Of a stretch of DNA of 64,000 nucleotides, positions 1 through 8,891 are shown one piece after another. The position numbers and the translations under genes were made by a program. The notes under the pieces were generated by a model. It was not told the DNA's origin and searched no databases. It saw only the letters and a list, made by a program, of their open reading frames with translations. Within the stretch, counting starts at the first letter, position 1, and each line of letters starts with the position of its first letter. Source of the stretch: an uncultured Allomuricauda sp. (lineage in GTDB: Bacteria; Bacteroidota; Bacteroidia; Flavobacteriales; Flavobacteriaceae); NCBI RefSeq assembly GCF_947501165.1, contig NZ_CANMUU010000002.1, forward strand, positions 1,054,001 to 1,118,000. The letters run 5' to 3'.

Positions 1-793
1 ACTCGTTTCTGAACTCCGTCTTGTTTCCATAAATCGAAACATCAAATTTCTCTGAAAACTTATATCCTATTTTAAGGTCTGCACTATACTGTGAAAAATC
101 GTCTTCTTCATTTTCCGGTGTTACAGCTGCAGAAAGTCCATTCGAATATCGGTTGGAGAAACTTACACCATAAGAGAATTTGTCCAAGGTTCCGCTAACC
201 CTTGCATTGTTCGCAAAGCTGGCAAGATTATAGTTTTGGTCATCAGACGTTTGGTTTGTACCGACCATGGATTCAAAATTACCTGCAATCTTGTTTCCCG
301 AATTCTTCTTGGTGGTAATATTGATGACCGCTGTGGCTGCATTGGTACCATAAAGTGTACTTGCAGCACCTTTAATTATTTCTATGGATTCCACATTGGC
401 CGTCGATAAAAACCGTAAATCGTACTCAACGGAAAAAGAAGAAGGATTGGTTACACGAACCCCATCGATTATGACCAATACCTGACGACCTCGACCACCT
501 CTGGCAAATACACCGAGAACGTCTCCATCCCTACCACGACTACCTGCGATTTCGATTCCGCTTTTTGTATTGATGACCTGGGCCACGGTTCTTCCCTGAT
601 TACGTTCCAATTCCTCAGCTGAAATTTTGATGACGGTCTTACCGGAATTTTCACGTTTCAGTTCAAATCGTGAATCGCTGACCACTACTTCATCCAACTG
701 TTGAACGGAGACAGAGTCTTGTTGTGCATTTTGGGCATAAAAAAATTGACCCGCAAAAAGTGTGGCGCACCACCACAATTGTGTTTTTTTCAT
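1..793 (-). CDS. TonB-dependent outer-membrane receptor (BtuB-like), 3' end outside window
   Basis: The first ~264 residues of an outer-membrane receptor are visible; the C-terminal barrel lies beyond base 1. A signal peptide (MKKTQLWWCATLFAGQFFYAQ) is followed by a TonB-box-like DEVVVSD at about residues 34-40. A plug domain follows, with the typical IIDGVRV and IEIIKGAASTLYGTNA segments, and then the first barrel strands. It should bind a corrinoid and import it with TonB energy. The substrate is inferred from the cobalamin riboswitch just upstream and the divergent ABC importer; the plug itself is generic. The ATG at 793 is chosen because the signal peptide starts there. Confidence is high for the family and good for B12. 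Confidence 0.9.
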   Translation of the reverse strand, partial: MKKTQLWWCATLFAGQFFYAQNAQQDSVSVQQLDEVVVSDSRFELKRENSGKTVIKISAEELERNQGRTVAQVINTKSGIEIAGSRGRDGDVLGVFARGGRGRQVLVIIDGVRVTNPSSFSVEYDLRFLSTANVESIEIIKGAASTLYGTNAATAVINITTKKNSGNKIAGNFESMVGTNQTSDDQNYNLASFANNARVSGTLDKFSYGVSFSNRYSNGLSAAVTPENEEDDFSQYSADLKIGYKFSEKFDVSIYGNKTEFRNE

Positions 794-860
794 TTCGTTT
801 AAGTGAATAAACGGGAGAATAGTATGTGCTTCATACGTAAACCTTTATCCCGAAAGTTTA

Positions 861-1062
861 ACATTGTTTGTTTGAATTTGGCAGGTCTCCTGACTTGTTC
901 AATTTTATTTGGCCTTCCCATTCTTTTGAACAGTGGCATTGAAGTAAACAACACCCTCTTTTTGAGGTGCCAAACCAAGTTTGGCATGAACTTTACAGTT
1001 GCGGGAACAGTTCTGGATTCTCACCAGATTCCCTTTTAATCGCACAAAGCATTGTACGAACC
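861..1062 (-). promoter_or_regulatory. Cobalamin riboswitch in the leader of the TonB receptor
   Basis: Read on the minus strand, the leader contains AAAAGGGAA, GGTGAGAATCC and CCCGCAACTGTAA at about 1036 to 985. The B12-box core AGTCAGGAGACCTGC follows at 895-881. This is the conserved order of the AdoCbl riboswitch. The 3' limit is approximate. The aptamer ends about 70-90 bases before the receptor ATG at 793, leaving room for an expression platform. B12 binding is expected to switch the receptor off. Confidence 0.92.
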
Positions 1063-1135
1063 AAAATTCACGACGAAAGTAATCATTCTGTTTAATCTTT
1101 TTTTACAAAAATTAAATAATCTTACTTTTGATGGC

Positions 1136-2293
1136 ATGATGAAAAAATCTTCATTCGGTTTAATATCCCTTCTCCTTTTTTCACTATTGTTCACTTCCTG
1201 CAAGGAAAAAAAGTCTGAATTAGCTCTTAAACAAAATCCAGACTCCTCTTCGATTCAATACGCACAAGGTTTTTCCATTGAAAAAAATGTAGACTTTACT
1301 GTCATCCGCGTGGTTTCAGCATGGCCGGGGGCCTCAGAAGAGTTTAGCTATGCCTTGGTTCCACGGGAAAAACTGGCATCCATAACATTACCAAGGGATG
1401 CGTATGATGCCATTGTACCAACTCCGGTCGACCGTATGATAGTGACTTCAACCACACATATCCCGGCAATGGAATCGCTGGGGGCATTGAACACTTTGGT
1501 AGGTTTTCCCAACTCCGATTTGATTTCCTCTACCGAAGCACGAAAGAGAATTGATGAAGGTTCCATTCGGGAATTGGGAACCAATGAAAACATTAACACC
1601 GAAATTGCACTTGAAATAAACCCGGAAGTGGTAATTGGTTTTGGCATTAACGGCACTAACAAAGCTTATGAAACTTTGAAACTATCTGGCATTCCCATTG
1701 TGTACAACGGCGATTGGACAGAGCAAACCCCTTTGGGAAAAGCGGAATGGATTAAGTTTTTTGCTCCCTTTTATCAAAAAGAAGCAGTGGCTGATAGTAT
1801 TTTTAAGACTATTGAATCATCATATAATGAGGCCAAGGTACTAGCCCAACAAGCGTTGGACAAACCAACGGTCTTAACTGGAGGCTTGTATAAAGATGTA
1901 TGGTATGTTGCGGGAGGAAATAGCTGGATGTCCCAATTTTTAAAGGATGCCAATGCCAATTACCTCTGGAAAGATACAGAGGATACCGGCAGTATTGGTT
2001 TAAGTTTGGAAGAAGTACTCACACAAGGACAAAAAGCTGATTTTTGGTTCAATCCATCGCTACATACCGCCTATGAGCAACTGGAAAATGCAAACCCACA
2101 TTACATTCAATTCAGCGCCTACATCAATCGTAAAGTCTTTTCCAATGCGGTGAGAAAAGGGGAAACAGGAGGCATTTTATTCTATGAACTGGCTCCTCAA
2201 AGACCCGACTTGGTTTTAAAAGATTTGATTTCAATTCTTCACCCGGACCTGATGGAAGGGTACAAAACCCGTTTTTTCAGCCCTTTGCAATAA
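1136..2293 (+). CDS. ABC transporter substrate-binding lipoprotein (BtuF/FecB-like)
   Basis: This periplasmic binding protein of the cobalamin/siderophore class (about 385 residues) has a lipoprotein signal ending in LFTSC, with the lipidated Cys at about residue 22. It then has the two-lobed TroA/BtuF-type fold, with stretches such as VDRMIVTSTTHIPAMESLG and INPEVVIGFG. The reading frame is open from 1052, but translation probably starts at the ATG pair 1136/1139, because the lipoprotein signal begins there. Its stop codon abuts the ATG of the permease (TAAATG), so the three genes form one operon. B12 is the likely ligand from context; a haem or siderophore ligand cannot be excluded. Confidence 0.88.
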   Translation: MMKKSSFGLISLLLFSLLFTSCKEKKSELALKQNPDSSSIQYAQGFSIEKNVDFTVIRVVSAWPGASEEFSYALVPREKLASITLPRDAYDAIVPTPVDRMIVTSTTHIPAMESLGALNTLVGFPNSDLISSTEARKRIDEGSIRELGTNENINTEIALEINPEVVIGFGINGTNKAYETLKLSGIPIVYNGDWTEQTPLGKAEWIKFFAPFYQKEAVADSIFKTIESSYNEAKVLAQQALDKPTVLTGGLYKDVWYVAGGNSWMSQFLKDANANYLWKDTEDTGSIGLSLEEVLTQGQKADFWFNPSLHTAYEQLENANPHYIQFSAYINRKVFSNAVRKGETGGILFYELAPQRPDLVLKDLISILHPDLMEGYKTRFFSPLQ

Positions 2294-3325
2294 ATGTCCC
2301 CCTCACAGAAATATCGTATTTCATTTCTATGCATTGCTTTGGCTCTATGTGTAGCTTGGGTCTTGAACATAAGTTCGGGGTCGGTTTCCATACCCTTTGA
2401 TGCTATTCTATCGTCATTTTTGGGAAAATCTCTGGAAACACCAACTTGGGATTACATTTTATGGAACTATCGAATTCCTAAGGCTTTCACAGCGATTTTA
2501 GTAGGTGGTGGACTTTCCTTAAGTGGGCTTTTGATGCAAACGCTTTTTAGAAACCCTTTGGCGGGCCCATTTGTTCTGGGCATTAGTTCTGGAGCAAGTT
2601 TGGGAGCAGCCCTGCTATTGATGGGGGCTTCTTTACTTTCAGGATGGGCTTCGTTCTCCTATTTGAATGATATCTCACTCGCAGTAGCAGCCAGTTTAGG
2701 AAGTTTTTTTGTACTACTGGTAGTGATTTTGGTAGCCAACCGAGTGAAGGATACCATGGCACTTCTAATCATAGGTTTGATGTTCGGAAGCATTACTTCG
2801 GCCATTGTAAGTGTTTTAGCCTATTTTTCCACAGCGGATAATCTGCAACGTTTTATTTTTTGGTCCTTTGGTAGTGTCGGTAATCTATCTCAATCACAAG
2901 TTTGGCTATTGACCGGAATCGTAGTTTTGGGAGTGGTGTTGAGCATTTTTTCCATCAAAGCTTTAAATGCCTTTTTATTGGGAGAAAACTATGCGGAAAG
3001 CTTAGGTGTTTCACTAAAAAAATCAAGATTTATCGCCATAGTGGCAACAGGCCTGTTGGCTGGGGGCATAACTGCTTTTGCAGGTCCTATTGCCTTTGTT
3101 GGGCTGGCCGTACCCCACCTTACCCGCCAGATTTTCGATACCATGGAACATCGTATTTTGATTCCGGCGGTATTCCTTTATGGAGCGATTTTGATGTTAC
3201 TTTGCGATACCATTGCCCAGTGGCCCAACTCGGCCAACGTTTTGCCAATAAATGCCATCACTACCTTAGTTGGCGCCCCTGTTGTAATTTGGTTATTGAT
3301 TCGTAAACGAAAAATGATTTTTTAA
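2294..3325 (+). CDS. ABC transporter permease, FecCD/BtuC family
   Basis: This 343-residue, very hydrophobic protein has roughly nine to ten membrane segments. It carries the family signatures FRNPLAGPFVLGISSGASLG (near residue 90) and GPIAFVGLAVPHLTRQ (near residue 265), the latter containing the coupling region that contacts the ATPase. As a homodimer it would form the inner-membrane channel for the ligand delivered by the upstream lipoprotein. It starts directly after the stop of that gene, and its own stop overlaps the ATG of the ATPase gene (TAATG), indicating tight translational coupling. Length is normal for BtuC/FecD proteins. The operon is divergent from the riboswitch-controlled receptor, which points to cobalamin. 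Confidence 0.92.
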   Translation: MSPSQKYRISFLCIALALCVAWVLNISSGSVSIPFDAILSSFLGKSLETPTWDYILWNYRIPKAFTAILVGGGLSLSGLLMQTLFRNPLAGPFVLGISSGASLGAALLLMGASLLSGWASFSYLNDISLAVAASLGSFFVLLVVILVANRVKDTMALLIIGLMFGSITSAIVSVLAYFSTADNLQRFIFWSFGSVGNLSQSQVWLLTGIVVLGVVLSIFSIKALNAFLLGENYAESLGVSLKKSRFIAIVATGLLAGGITAFAGPIAFVGLAVPHLTRQIFDTMEHRILIPAVFLYGAILMLLCDTIAQWPNSANVLPINAITTLVGAPVVIWLLIRKRKMIF

Positions 3326-4104
3326 TGGATACAATGAAAAATCAAATTTTGAATGTTGATAATCTGTCTATTGGTTATCCGTCCATTACCATTGCGAAAA
3401 ACATTTCGTTTTCATTGGAAAGGGGTTCCCTATGCGCCATTGTGGGCATCAATGGTGTGGGAAAATCAACCTTGCTTCGTACTTTAGGAGGACTTCAAGT
3501 CAAAAAATCAGGGGAGATTGAGATTGATAACCAGAAACTGGAATCGCTATCCGCATTGCAATTAGCACAAAAGCGAAGTATGGTGCTTACAGAGCAGACC
3601 ACTTCAAAAAATCTCACCGTACAAGAATTGATAGCATTGGGCAGACAACCCCATACCAATTGGTTGGGACGATTAAGTACAAATGACAAGAAACGTATTC
3701 AACAAAGCATCAGAACTTTTTTACTGGATAAACTACGTTACCGCAAATGCCATGAATTGAGTGATGGACAATTTCAAAGGGTATTGATTGCTCGAGCCAT
3801 GGCCCAGGACACCCCTTTGATTTTGTTGGACGAGCCTACTACGCATCTTGACTTGCACCACAAAGTCCAAATTCTAAAACTATTACAGCAGTTGGCTCAC
3901 GAGCAAAATAAAACCATACTTTTTACCACGCACGAAATTGATTTGGCCATCCAAACCTGCGATTCCATGTTGATATTGGATGGAAATCGGAATCCCTTCG
4001 GTGAACCTTGTCAATTGATTGAAGAGAAGCACTTTGATACGCTTTTTCCTTCGGACATGGTCCAATTTGACGCCACAACTGGCACTTACAAGGTTAAAAA
4101 GTAA
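3325..4104 (+). CDS. ABC transporter ATP-binding protein (BtuD/FecE-like)
   Basis: This 259-residue nucleotide-binding subunit has Walker A GINGVGKST at residues 41-49, the ABC signature at 145-149 and Walker B LILLDE at 165-170, followed by the D-loop and the switch histidine (TTHE). The signature reads LSDGQ rather than the common LSGGQ, a substitution seen in other importer ATPases. It would power the FecCD-type permease encoded immediately upstream. The start codon overlaps the permease stop by one base. A second in-frame ATG four codons in is possible. It is the last gene of the three-gene importer operon. Confidence 0.92.
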   Translation: MDTMKNQILNVDNLSIGYPSITIAKNISFSLERGSLCAIVGINGVGKSTLLRTLGGLQVKKSGEIEIDNQKLESLSALQLAQKRSMVLTEQTTSKNLTVQELIALGRQPHTNWLGRLSTNDKKRIQQSIRTFLLDKLRYRKCHELSDGQFQRVLIARAMAQDTPLILLDEPTTHLDLHHKVQILKLLQQLAHEQNKTILFTTHEIDLAIQTCDSMLILDGNRNPFGEPCQLIEEKHFDTLFPSDMVQFDATTGTYKVKK

Positions 4105-4164
4105 GTTGAAATACCATTTCGCTGAAGTCTGGAATCCGTTATCTTTATCGATAGAAAATACTGT

Positions 4165-5508
4165 ATGAGTACTGAATTGATTTTTGTATTAATTGGACTA
4201 TTGGCCTTGATTGGGGGTGTACTTTTGGGCATGTACGTTCAAAAGCTTAAAACAAAATCCGTGGAAAGTGTTTGGGAAGAACGAGAATCTCAACTGAACA
4301 GCAATATTTCCATGCTTAACCAAAATTTGATAGATTCTGATGAAGGGAGAAGGCAGCTTCAATCTGAAAAAGAGTTACAAAGCAATCAAATTGTACGGTA
4401 TCAGGCAGATTTAGAAAATCTGCAACAAAAACACGCTGAGCAAAAGCAAGAACTGGAACAACTTCAAGAGAAGTTTACCAAAGATTTTGAAATATTGGCC
4501 AATAAAATTCTTGAGGATAAATCCAAAAAATTCACAGAAAGCAACAAACAGAACATAGAAAATATTCTTACCCCTTTGAACAAAAAAATAAAGGAGTTTG
4601 AAGAAAAGGTAGAAAAATCCCAAAAAGAGAACATTAGCATTCATTCAGCGCTTAAGGAACAATTGCTTAACCTTCAAAATCAAAATCTGAAAATAACCCA
4701 GGAAGCAGAGAATTTGACCAAAGCCCTAAAGGGTGACAGTAAAATGCAAGGGAATTGGGGAGAATTGGTGTTGGAGCGTGTTTTGGAAAAATCCGGATTG
4801 GAAAAAGACCGAGAATATAGCGTACAGCAAAGTTTTACCCGCGAAGATGGCAGTCGCGTGATGCCCGATGTTATCATAAACATGCCCGATGGCAAAAAAA
4901 TGATTGTGGATTCCAAGGTTTCGCTAACGGATTACGAACGTTTTACCAACGCCGATGAAGAGGATAAGCCCAAGTTCTTAAAGGACCATATCAATTCCCT
5001 ACGAAAGCACGTGGAACAACTCTCTGCAAAGAAGTATGAGGATTTATATGAAATGGAAAGCCCAGATTTTGTATTGATGTTTGTTCCCATTGAACCCGCT
5101 TTTGCCATTGCCATAAATGAAGATGTGTCACTTTACAACAAGGCTTTTGAGCAAAACATTGTGATTGTTACTCCCTCTACCCTACTGGCTACGCTAAGGA
5201 CCATAGACACCATGTGGAACAACGAAAAGCAGCAGCGAAACGCCATAGAGATAGCACGTCAGGCGGGGGCTTTATATGATAAATTTGAAGGTTTTGTATC
5301 TGATTTGACCAAAGTGGGCAAAAAGATGGATGAAGCGAAAAATGAATATCGCGGTGCTATGAACAAGTTGGTTGAAGGACGTGGAAACATAGTGACCAGT
5401 ATTGAAAAACTGAAGAAAATGGGTGCCAAAGCCAAGAAATCCATTCCAGAGCCTATTCTAAAACGTGCCCAAGAAGACGATTATGAAGAACCCAAACTTG
5501 AATTGTAG
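4165..5508 (+). CDS. rmuC: DNA recombination protein RmuC
   Basis: This 447-residue protein has an N-terminal membrane segment (residues about 5-25) and a long charged coiled coil (about 35-190). The RmuC domain follows, containing KMQGNWGELVLERVLEKSGL, a PDVIINMPDGKKMIVDSKVSL core and a C-terminal helical part. The PD-(D/E)xK-like core is typical of the family, which in E. coli limits recombination between inverted repeats. The architecture and length match family members. It lies 60 bases after the importer operon and is followed three bases later by the next small gene, so it probably heads a short transcription unit ending at the thioesterase. Confidence 0.95.
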   Translation: MSTELIFVLIGLLALIGGVLLGMYVQKLKTKSVESVWEERESQLNSNISMLNQNLIDSDEGRRQLQSEKELQSNQIVRYQADLENLQQKHAEQKQELEQLQEKFTKDFEILANKILEDKSKKFTESNKQNIENILTPLNKKIKEFEEKVEKSQKENISIHSALKEQLLNLQNQNLKITQEAENLTKALKGDSKMQGNWGELVLERVLEKSGLEKDREYSVQQSFTREDGSRVMPDVIINMPDGKKMIVDSKVSLTDYERFTNADEEDKPKFLKDHINSLRKHVEQLSAKKYEDLYEMESPDFVLMFVPIEPAFAIAINEDVSLYNKAFEQNIVIVTPSTLLATLRTIDTMWNNEKQQRNAIEIARQAGALYDKFEGFVSDLTKVGKKMDEAKNEYRGAMNKLVEGRGNIVTSIEKLKKMGAKAKKSIPEPILKRAQEDDYEEPKLEL

Positions 5509-5511
5509 AGC

Positions 5512-5877
5512 ATGCGTAAGTTCCTATTTATCTTAATTACCGTTGTCATTTTTGGAATAGCAGGATACTTTGCCTTTATCTATTATGTTCCCTTTAGTGA
5601 AGGTTATCGTTCAGGGGAGCTTATCAAGTTCAGCCGCAAGGGAGTTTTGGCCAAAACCTGGGAAGGTGAAATTAGTCAGGGTATCTCCGGAGCTCAAATT
5701 TTTGAGTTCTCCGTGGAAGACAGTGAGTCGAAAGTCATTGAAAAGTTGAAAGATTACCAAGGCCAATATGTAAAAGTGACCTACAAAGAGCGATATGGTA
5801 CTTTTTTCTGGTTGGGCGATACGAAGTACTTTATAATCGATGTGGTTCAGGAGCAATCTCCACACTTTAGAAAATAA
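5512..5877 (+). CDS. Small membrane-anchored protein of unknown function
   Basis: I do not recognise a characterised family. The 121 residues begin with one hydrophobic segment (about 4-26: FLFILITVVIFGIAGYFAFI). A soluble domain of about 95 residues follows, with a predicted beta-rich pattern, including GVLAKTWEGEIS and GQYVKVTYKERYGTFFWLGDTKYFI. This layout suggests a single-pass protein with its domain outside the cytoplasm. It sits three bases after rmuC and two bases before the thioesterase gene, so it is translated from the same message. The sequence has none of the NADP-binding glycine motifs of dehydrogenases. Confidence 0.75.
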   Translation: MRKFLFILITVVIFGIAGYFAFIYYVPFSEGYRSGELIKFSRKGVLAKTWEGEISQGISGAQIFEFSVEDSESKVIEKLKDYQGQYVKVTYKERYGTFFWLGDTKYFIIDVVQEQSPHFRK

Positions 5878-5879
5878 CA

Positions 5880-6425
5880 ATGAAAACGTTTAAAACAGCT
5901 GGAGAATCCAAGGTTTCTATTACTGAACTTATGCTCCCTGCCCACTCCAATTTTGGAGGCAAGGTTCATGGGGGTTACATTTTGAGTTTGATGGACCAGA
6001 TTGCCTTTGCCTGTGCAAGTCGACATTCGCAAAGTTATTGTGTCACCGCATCGGTCAACCGTGTCAATTTTTTAAACCCCATAGATGTTGGCGAATTAGT
6101 AACTCTCAAGGCCAGTATAAACTATACCGGGCGTACCAGCATGGTAGTTGGGGTTCGTGTGGAATCTGAAAATATTCAAACCGGCGAGGTCAAACATTGT
6201 AATTCTTCGTACTTCACTATGGTGGCCAAAGATGAAAATGGTAAAAACATTGCGGTTCCGGGGCTTATTGTGAAAGACAAACAAGGTATGCGGCGCTTTG
6301 CCAGAAGTAAGGAACGAAAATTATCCGCGCATGACCGAGACTCTAAATATGCATCCAAAGCATTTAAGGTAAACCAGTATTTGGAATTTTTGGAAGGCGA
6401 AAATTTGAAGTTGGATTTAGATTAA
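5880..6425 (+). CDS. Acyl-CoA thioesterase, hotdog fold
   Basis: This 181-residue single hotdog domain of the YciA/BACH type has the core LPAHSNFGGKVHGGYILSLMDQIAFACASRH (about residues 18-48), where the Asp after the central helix start is the usual catalytic region. It is followed by VNRVNFLNPIDVGELV and GRTSMVVGVRVESENIQTGE. It should hydrolyse acyl-CoA to free acid and CoA in the cytoplasm; chain-length preference cannot be read from sequence. It is the third gene of the rmuC unit. Its stop overlaps the 3' end of the convergent pgl gene by nine bases. Confidence 0.92.
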   Translation: MKTFKTAGESKVSITELMLPAHSNFGGKVHGGYILSLMDQIAFACASRHSQSYCVTASVNRVNFLNPIDVGELVTLKASINYTGRTSMVVGVRVESENIQTGEVKHCNSSYFTMVAKDENGKNIAVPGLIVKDKQGMRRFARSKERKLSAHDRDSKYASKAFKVNQYLEFLEGENLKLDLD

Positions 6426-7127
6426 GGAAGCCGCATCTTCGTCCAAAAACCAAAAGAGATTATCAGAATTTGGATTCACCAGCGATGCAGGATACTTTTC
6501 AAACCCTTCTTTCTTTTGGGTAATCACTTCTACTTTTTCGGCTTTTCCTTGCCCAGTGACCAAAAAGACCACTTCCTTTGCCATATTGATAACCGCTCCA
6601 TTTATAGAAACCCGTTTCTGTCCAGATTCAGGATGGGTGGCCACCACACAGTGGTCTTCGGCTTCCCATAGTTCAATTTGATGCGGAAAAATGGAAGCCG
6701 TATGCCCATCATCTCCCATGCCAAGAATCACCAAATCAAATTGGGGGATACCCTCTACCCTATCCAAATTGATTTCTAACAAATTAGCATATCGCATAGC
6801 CTCACCATTTGAGTTACTCTCCCCAAGAATACGATGGATGTTTTCTTTAGGAACATCAATTTTTGAAAACAGGTGGTCAACCGTCATTTTATAGTTGCTC
6901 TCGGTATCATCTGGGGGGACACAACGTTCATCTCCCCAGTAAAAGTGAATACTGGACCAATCTATTTTGTCACCATATTTTGAGGCCAATACGTCAAAGA
7001 CAATTTTTGGTGTGCTTCCTCCTGACAAGGCTACATGAACTTGTTCTTTGTCCTTTACAAATTCTGCGAAATACGATGAAAATGCTGTTGCAACCTCATT
7101 CTTATCCTTGTATATTTTTAATTCCAT
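6417..7127 (-). CDS. pgl: 6-phosphogluconolactonase
   Basis: This 236-residue enzyme of the SugarP-isomerase/NagB-like fold hydrolyses 6-phosphogluconolactone to 6-phosphogluconate, the second step of the oxidative pentose phosphate pathway. Visible motifs are VALSGGSTPKIVFDVL near the N-terminus, IHFYWGDERCVPPDDTESNY in the middle and LVILGMGDDGHTASIFP. The start at 7127 (MELKIYKD) fits the family and follows a purine-rich AAGAAGAAACC. The longer reading from 7175 adds an unconserved tail. It lies 54 bases after zwf on the same strand, consistent with a zwf-pgl operon, and is tail to tail with the thioesterase gene. Confidence 0.95.
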   Translation of the reverse strand: MELKIYKDKNEVATAFSSYFAEFVKDKEQVHVALSGGSTPKIVFDVLASKYGDKIDWSSIHFYWGDERCVPPDDTESNYKMTVDHLFSKIDVPKENIHRILGESNSNGEAMRYANLLEINLDRVEGIPQFDLVILGMGDDGHTASIFPHQIELWEAEDHCVVATHPESGQKRVSINGAVINMAKEVVFLVTGQGKAEKVEVITQKKEGFEKYPASLVNPNSDNLFWFLDEDAASLI

Positions 7128-7181
7128 GGTTTCTTCTTTTTTGTTCTCGACTGCGCTCGAACTGACATGGGACATCAGAAT

Positions 7182-8714
7182 TTAACAAATCACACAATAC
7201 CCTGGGTCATCCGCTAAATTCTCTCCGGGATTGCGCCAATATCCAAAATCCTCAATGAGCTCATCAGCATTCTCCGGCCCCCAAACTCCTGCAGCATAGC
7301 CATACATACGTACATCCTTTCCATTTTTCCAATAGTCCAAAATAGGATCTACAAACTCCCAAGCTGCTTCCACCTCATCAGCACGGGCATAAAGGGTGGC
7401 ATCACCTTGCATGGCATCGAGAAGTAGTCTCTCATAGGCCTCCATAACATAGGTTTCCGCCAAACTGGAATAATAGAAATCTAAGTTAGCACGTTCCACT
7501 TTGAAACCTTGCCCGGGAACTTTCACGCCAAATTTCATTAAAATTCCTTCATCCGGTTGAATTCGAATAATCAGCTTATTGTCCTTACTGTTCAGTCCAG
7601 AATCACTGAAAATTTGATGATGCGGGGTTTTAAAATGTATGATGACCTCGGTTACTTTGGTGGGCATTCGCTTGGCCGTTCTAACATAGAAAGGCACCCC
7701 GTGCCAACGCCAATTATCCACATAAAATTTTATGGCAGCGTAGGTCTCAGTAGTGGAATCAGAGTTCACTCCATCTTCCTCTCTATATCCCTTAACCGAC
7801 TCCCCATTGATTTCCGATGCAACATATTGGGCCCTTATGGTATTGCCAAACAAAGTCTGCTCATCGCGCATAATCCGCAAGGATTTCAATGCCTTAACTT
7901 TCTCATTCCGTATTTCTTCCGGTTCATCACCGATTGGAGGTTCCATAACCACCAAAGAAACTATTTGCATCAAGTGGTTCTGGAACATATCCCGAAGTGC
8001 CCCGGATTTATCGTAATATCCACCCCTTTTCTCAACACCCACACTTTCGGCATTGGTAATTTCTACATGATGTATATAATTTCGATTCCAAAGCGGTTCA
8101 AAAATGCTATTGGAAAAACGGGTAACCAACAAATTCTGCACAGTTTCCTTGCCCAAATAATGGTCTATTCTATAAATCTGAGGTTCTGTAAAGTATTGCT
8201 GGAGACCCCTATTTAAATTCTTTGCCGTTTCCAAACTATAACCAAATGGTTTTTCCACAATAAGTCGTTTCCAACCCAATTCTTGATTGCTAAGACCTAC
8301 CTCCGCTAGATTTTTGGCAATAGGCTCATATAAACTAGGAGGCGTTGAGAAGTAAAATATGTAGTTGTTGTCCGTCCCTTTCGAAGCATTTAAGGCTTCA
8401 ATCCTCTTAGCCAATCCACTATATTCTGCAGTATAGTCACTCCCTAAATCCTCATAGAAAAACATATCGGTAAATCCTTTCAGATAGTTTTCCTTGAGGT
8501 CTTCAATTTTAGATTTCAGGTAAGGACTATCGTATACTACCCTATTCCTAAACTCTTCATCGGACATATCGCTTCTACTTGCGCCTAGTACTATAAAGTT
8601 TTCTGGAAGTTGCTTGGCCACATACAAGTTAAAAAGTGCCGGTATCAATTTTCGGGCCGTGAGATCACCCGAGGCACCAAAAATGACAAGCATTTGGTTA
8701 TCTGTCTTTTTCAT
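7182..8714 (-). CDS. zwf: Glucose-6-phosphate 1-dehydrogenase
   Basis: This 510-residue enzyme oxidises glucose 6-phosphate to 6-phosphogluconolactone, making NADPH. It shows the N-terminal nucleotide-binding motif GASGDLTARKLIPALFNLY, the VEKPFG motif, and the catalytic RIDHYLGKE stretch with the essential His/Lys pair, then the large C-terminal beta+alpha domain. Length is typical of bacterial Zwf. It is transcribed divergently from gnd across a 177-base gap and followed by pgl, so all three oxidative-branch enzymes are encoded together. Confidence 0.97.
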   Translation of the reverse strand: MKKTDNQMLVIFGASGDLTARKLIPALFNLYVAKQLPENFIVLGASRSDMSDEEFRNRVVYDSPYLKSKIEDLKENYLKGFTDMFFYEDLGSDYTAEYSGLAKRIEALNASKGTDNNYIFYFSTPPSLYEPIAKNLAEVGLSNQELGWKRLIVEKPFGYSLETAKNLNRGLQQYFTEPQIYRIDHYLGKETVQNLLVTRFSNSIFEPLWNRNYIHHVEITNAESVGVEKRGGYYDKSGALRDMFQNHLMQIVSLVVMEPPIGDEPEEIRNEKVKALKSLRIMRDEQTLFGNTIRAQYVASEINGESVKGYREEDGVNSDSTTETYAAIKFYVDNWRWHGVPFYVRTAKRMPTKVTEVIIHFKTPHHQIFSDSGLNSKDNKLIIRIQPDEGILMKFGVKVPGQGFKVERANLDFYYSSLAETYVMEAYERLLLDAMQGDATLYARADEVEAAWEFVDPILDYWKNGKDVRMYGYAAGVWGPENADELIEDFGYWRNPGENLADDPGYCVIC

Positions 8715-8891
8715 AAGTGTGCTGATGGTTATTGGATTGTTGGTCTCATTTCCCTACAAGTTATGATATGTATGGCAAATACAACCCATTATTTTTTTGA
8801 GCAAGACGAATATAACGTTTATTTTAGGTTCATAAATCGACAAATGATTTACTTAGTGTTGTCTTAACATAACAATCTCAAAAAATAGAGC

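Noticed and set aside
803..1039. Open frames on both strands before the TonB receptor (803-1039 plus, 799-987 minus)
   Set aside because: They lie on the cobalamin riboswitch, whose conserved motifs explain the sequence; the encoded text shows no protein family features.
1123..1130. TACTTTTG as the -7 box of the BtuF-like operon
   Set aside because: A start seven bases later would fall in the start codon, and no -33 TTG was found at the right distance.
1052..1135. Longer N-terminus for the BtuF-like lipoprotein
   Set aside because: The lipoprotein signal peptide begins at the ATG pair 1136/1139; the extension is not a signal sequence and would overlap the riboswitch promoter region.
7557..8216. 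A 219-residue open frame antisense to zwf
   Set aside because: It is fully inside the well-supported zwf gene, has no start context and no recognisable protein features.
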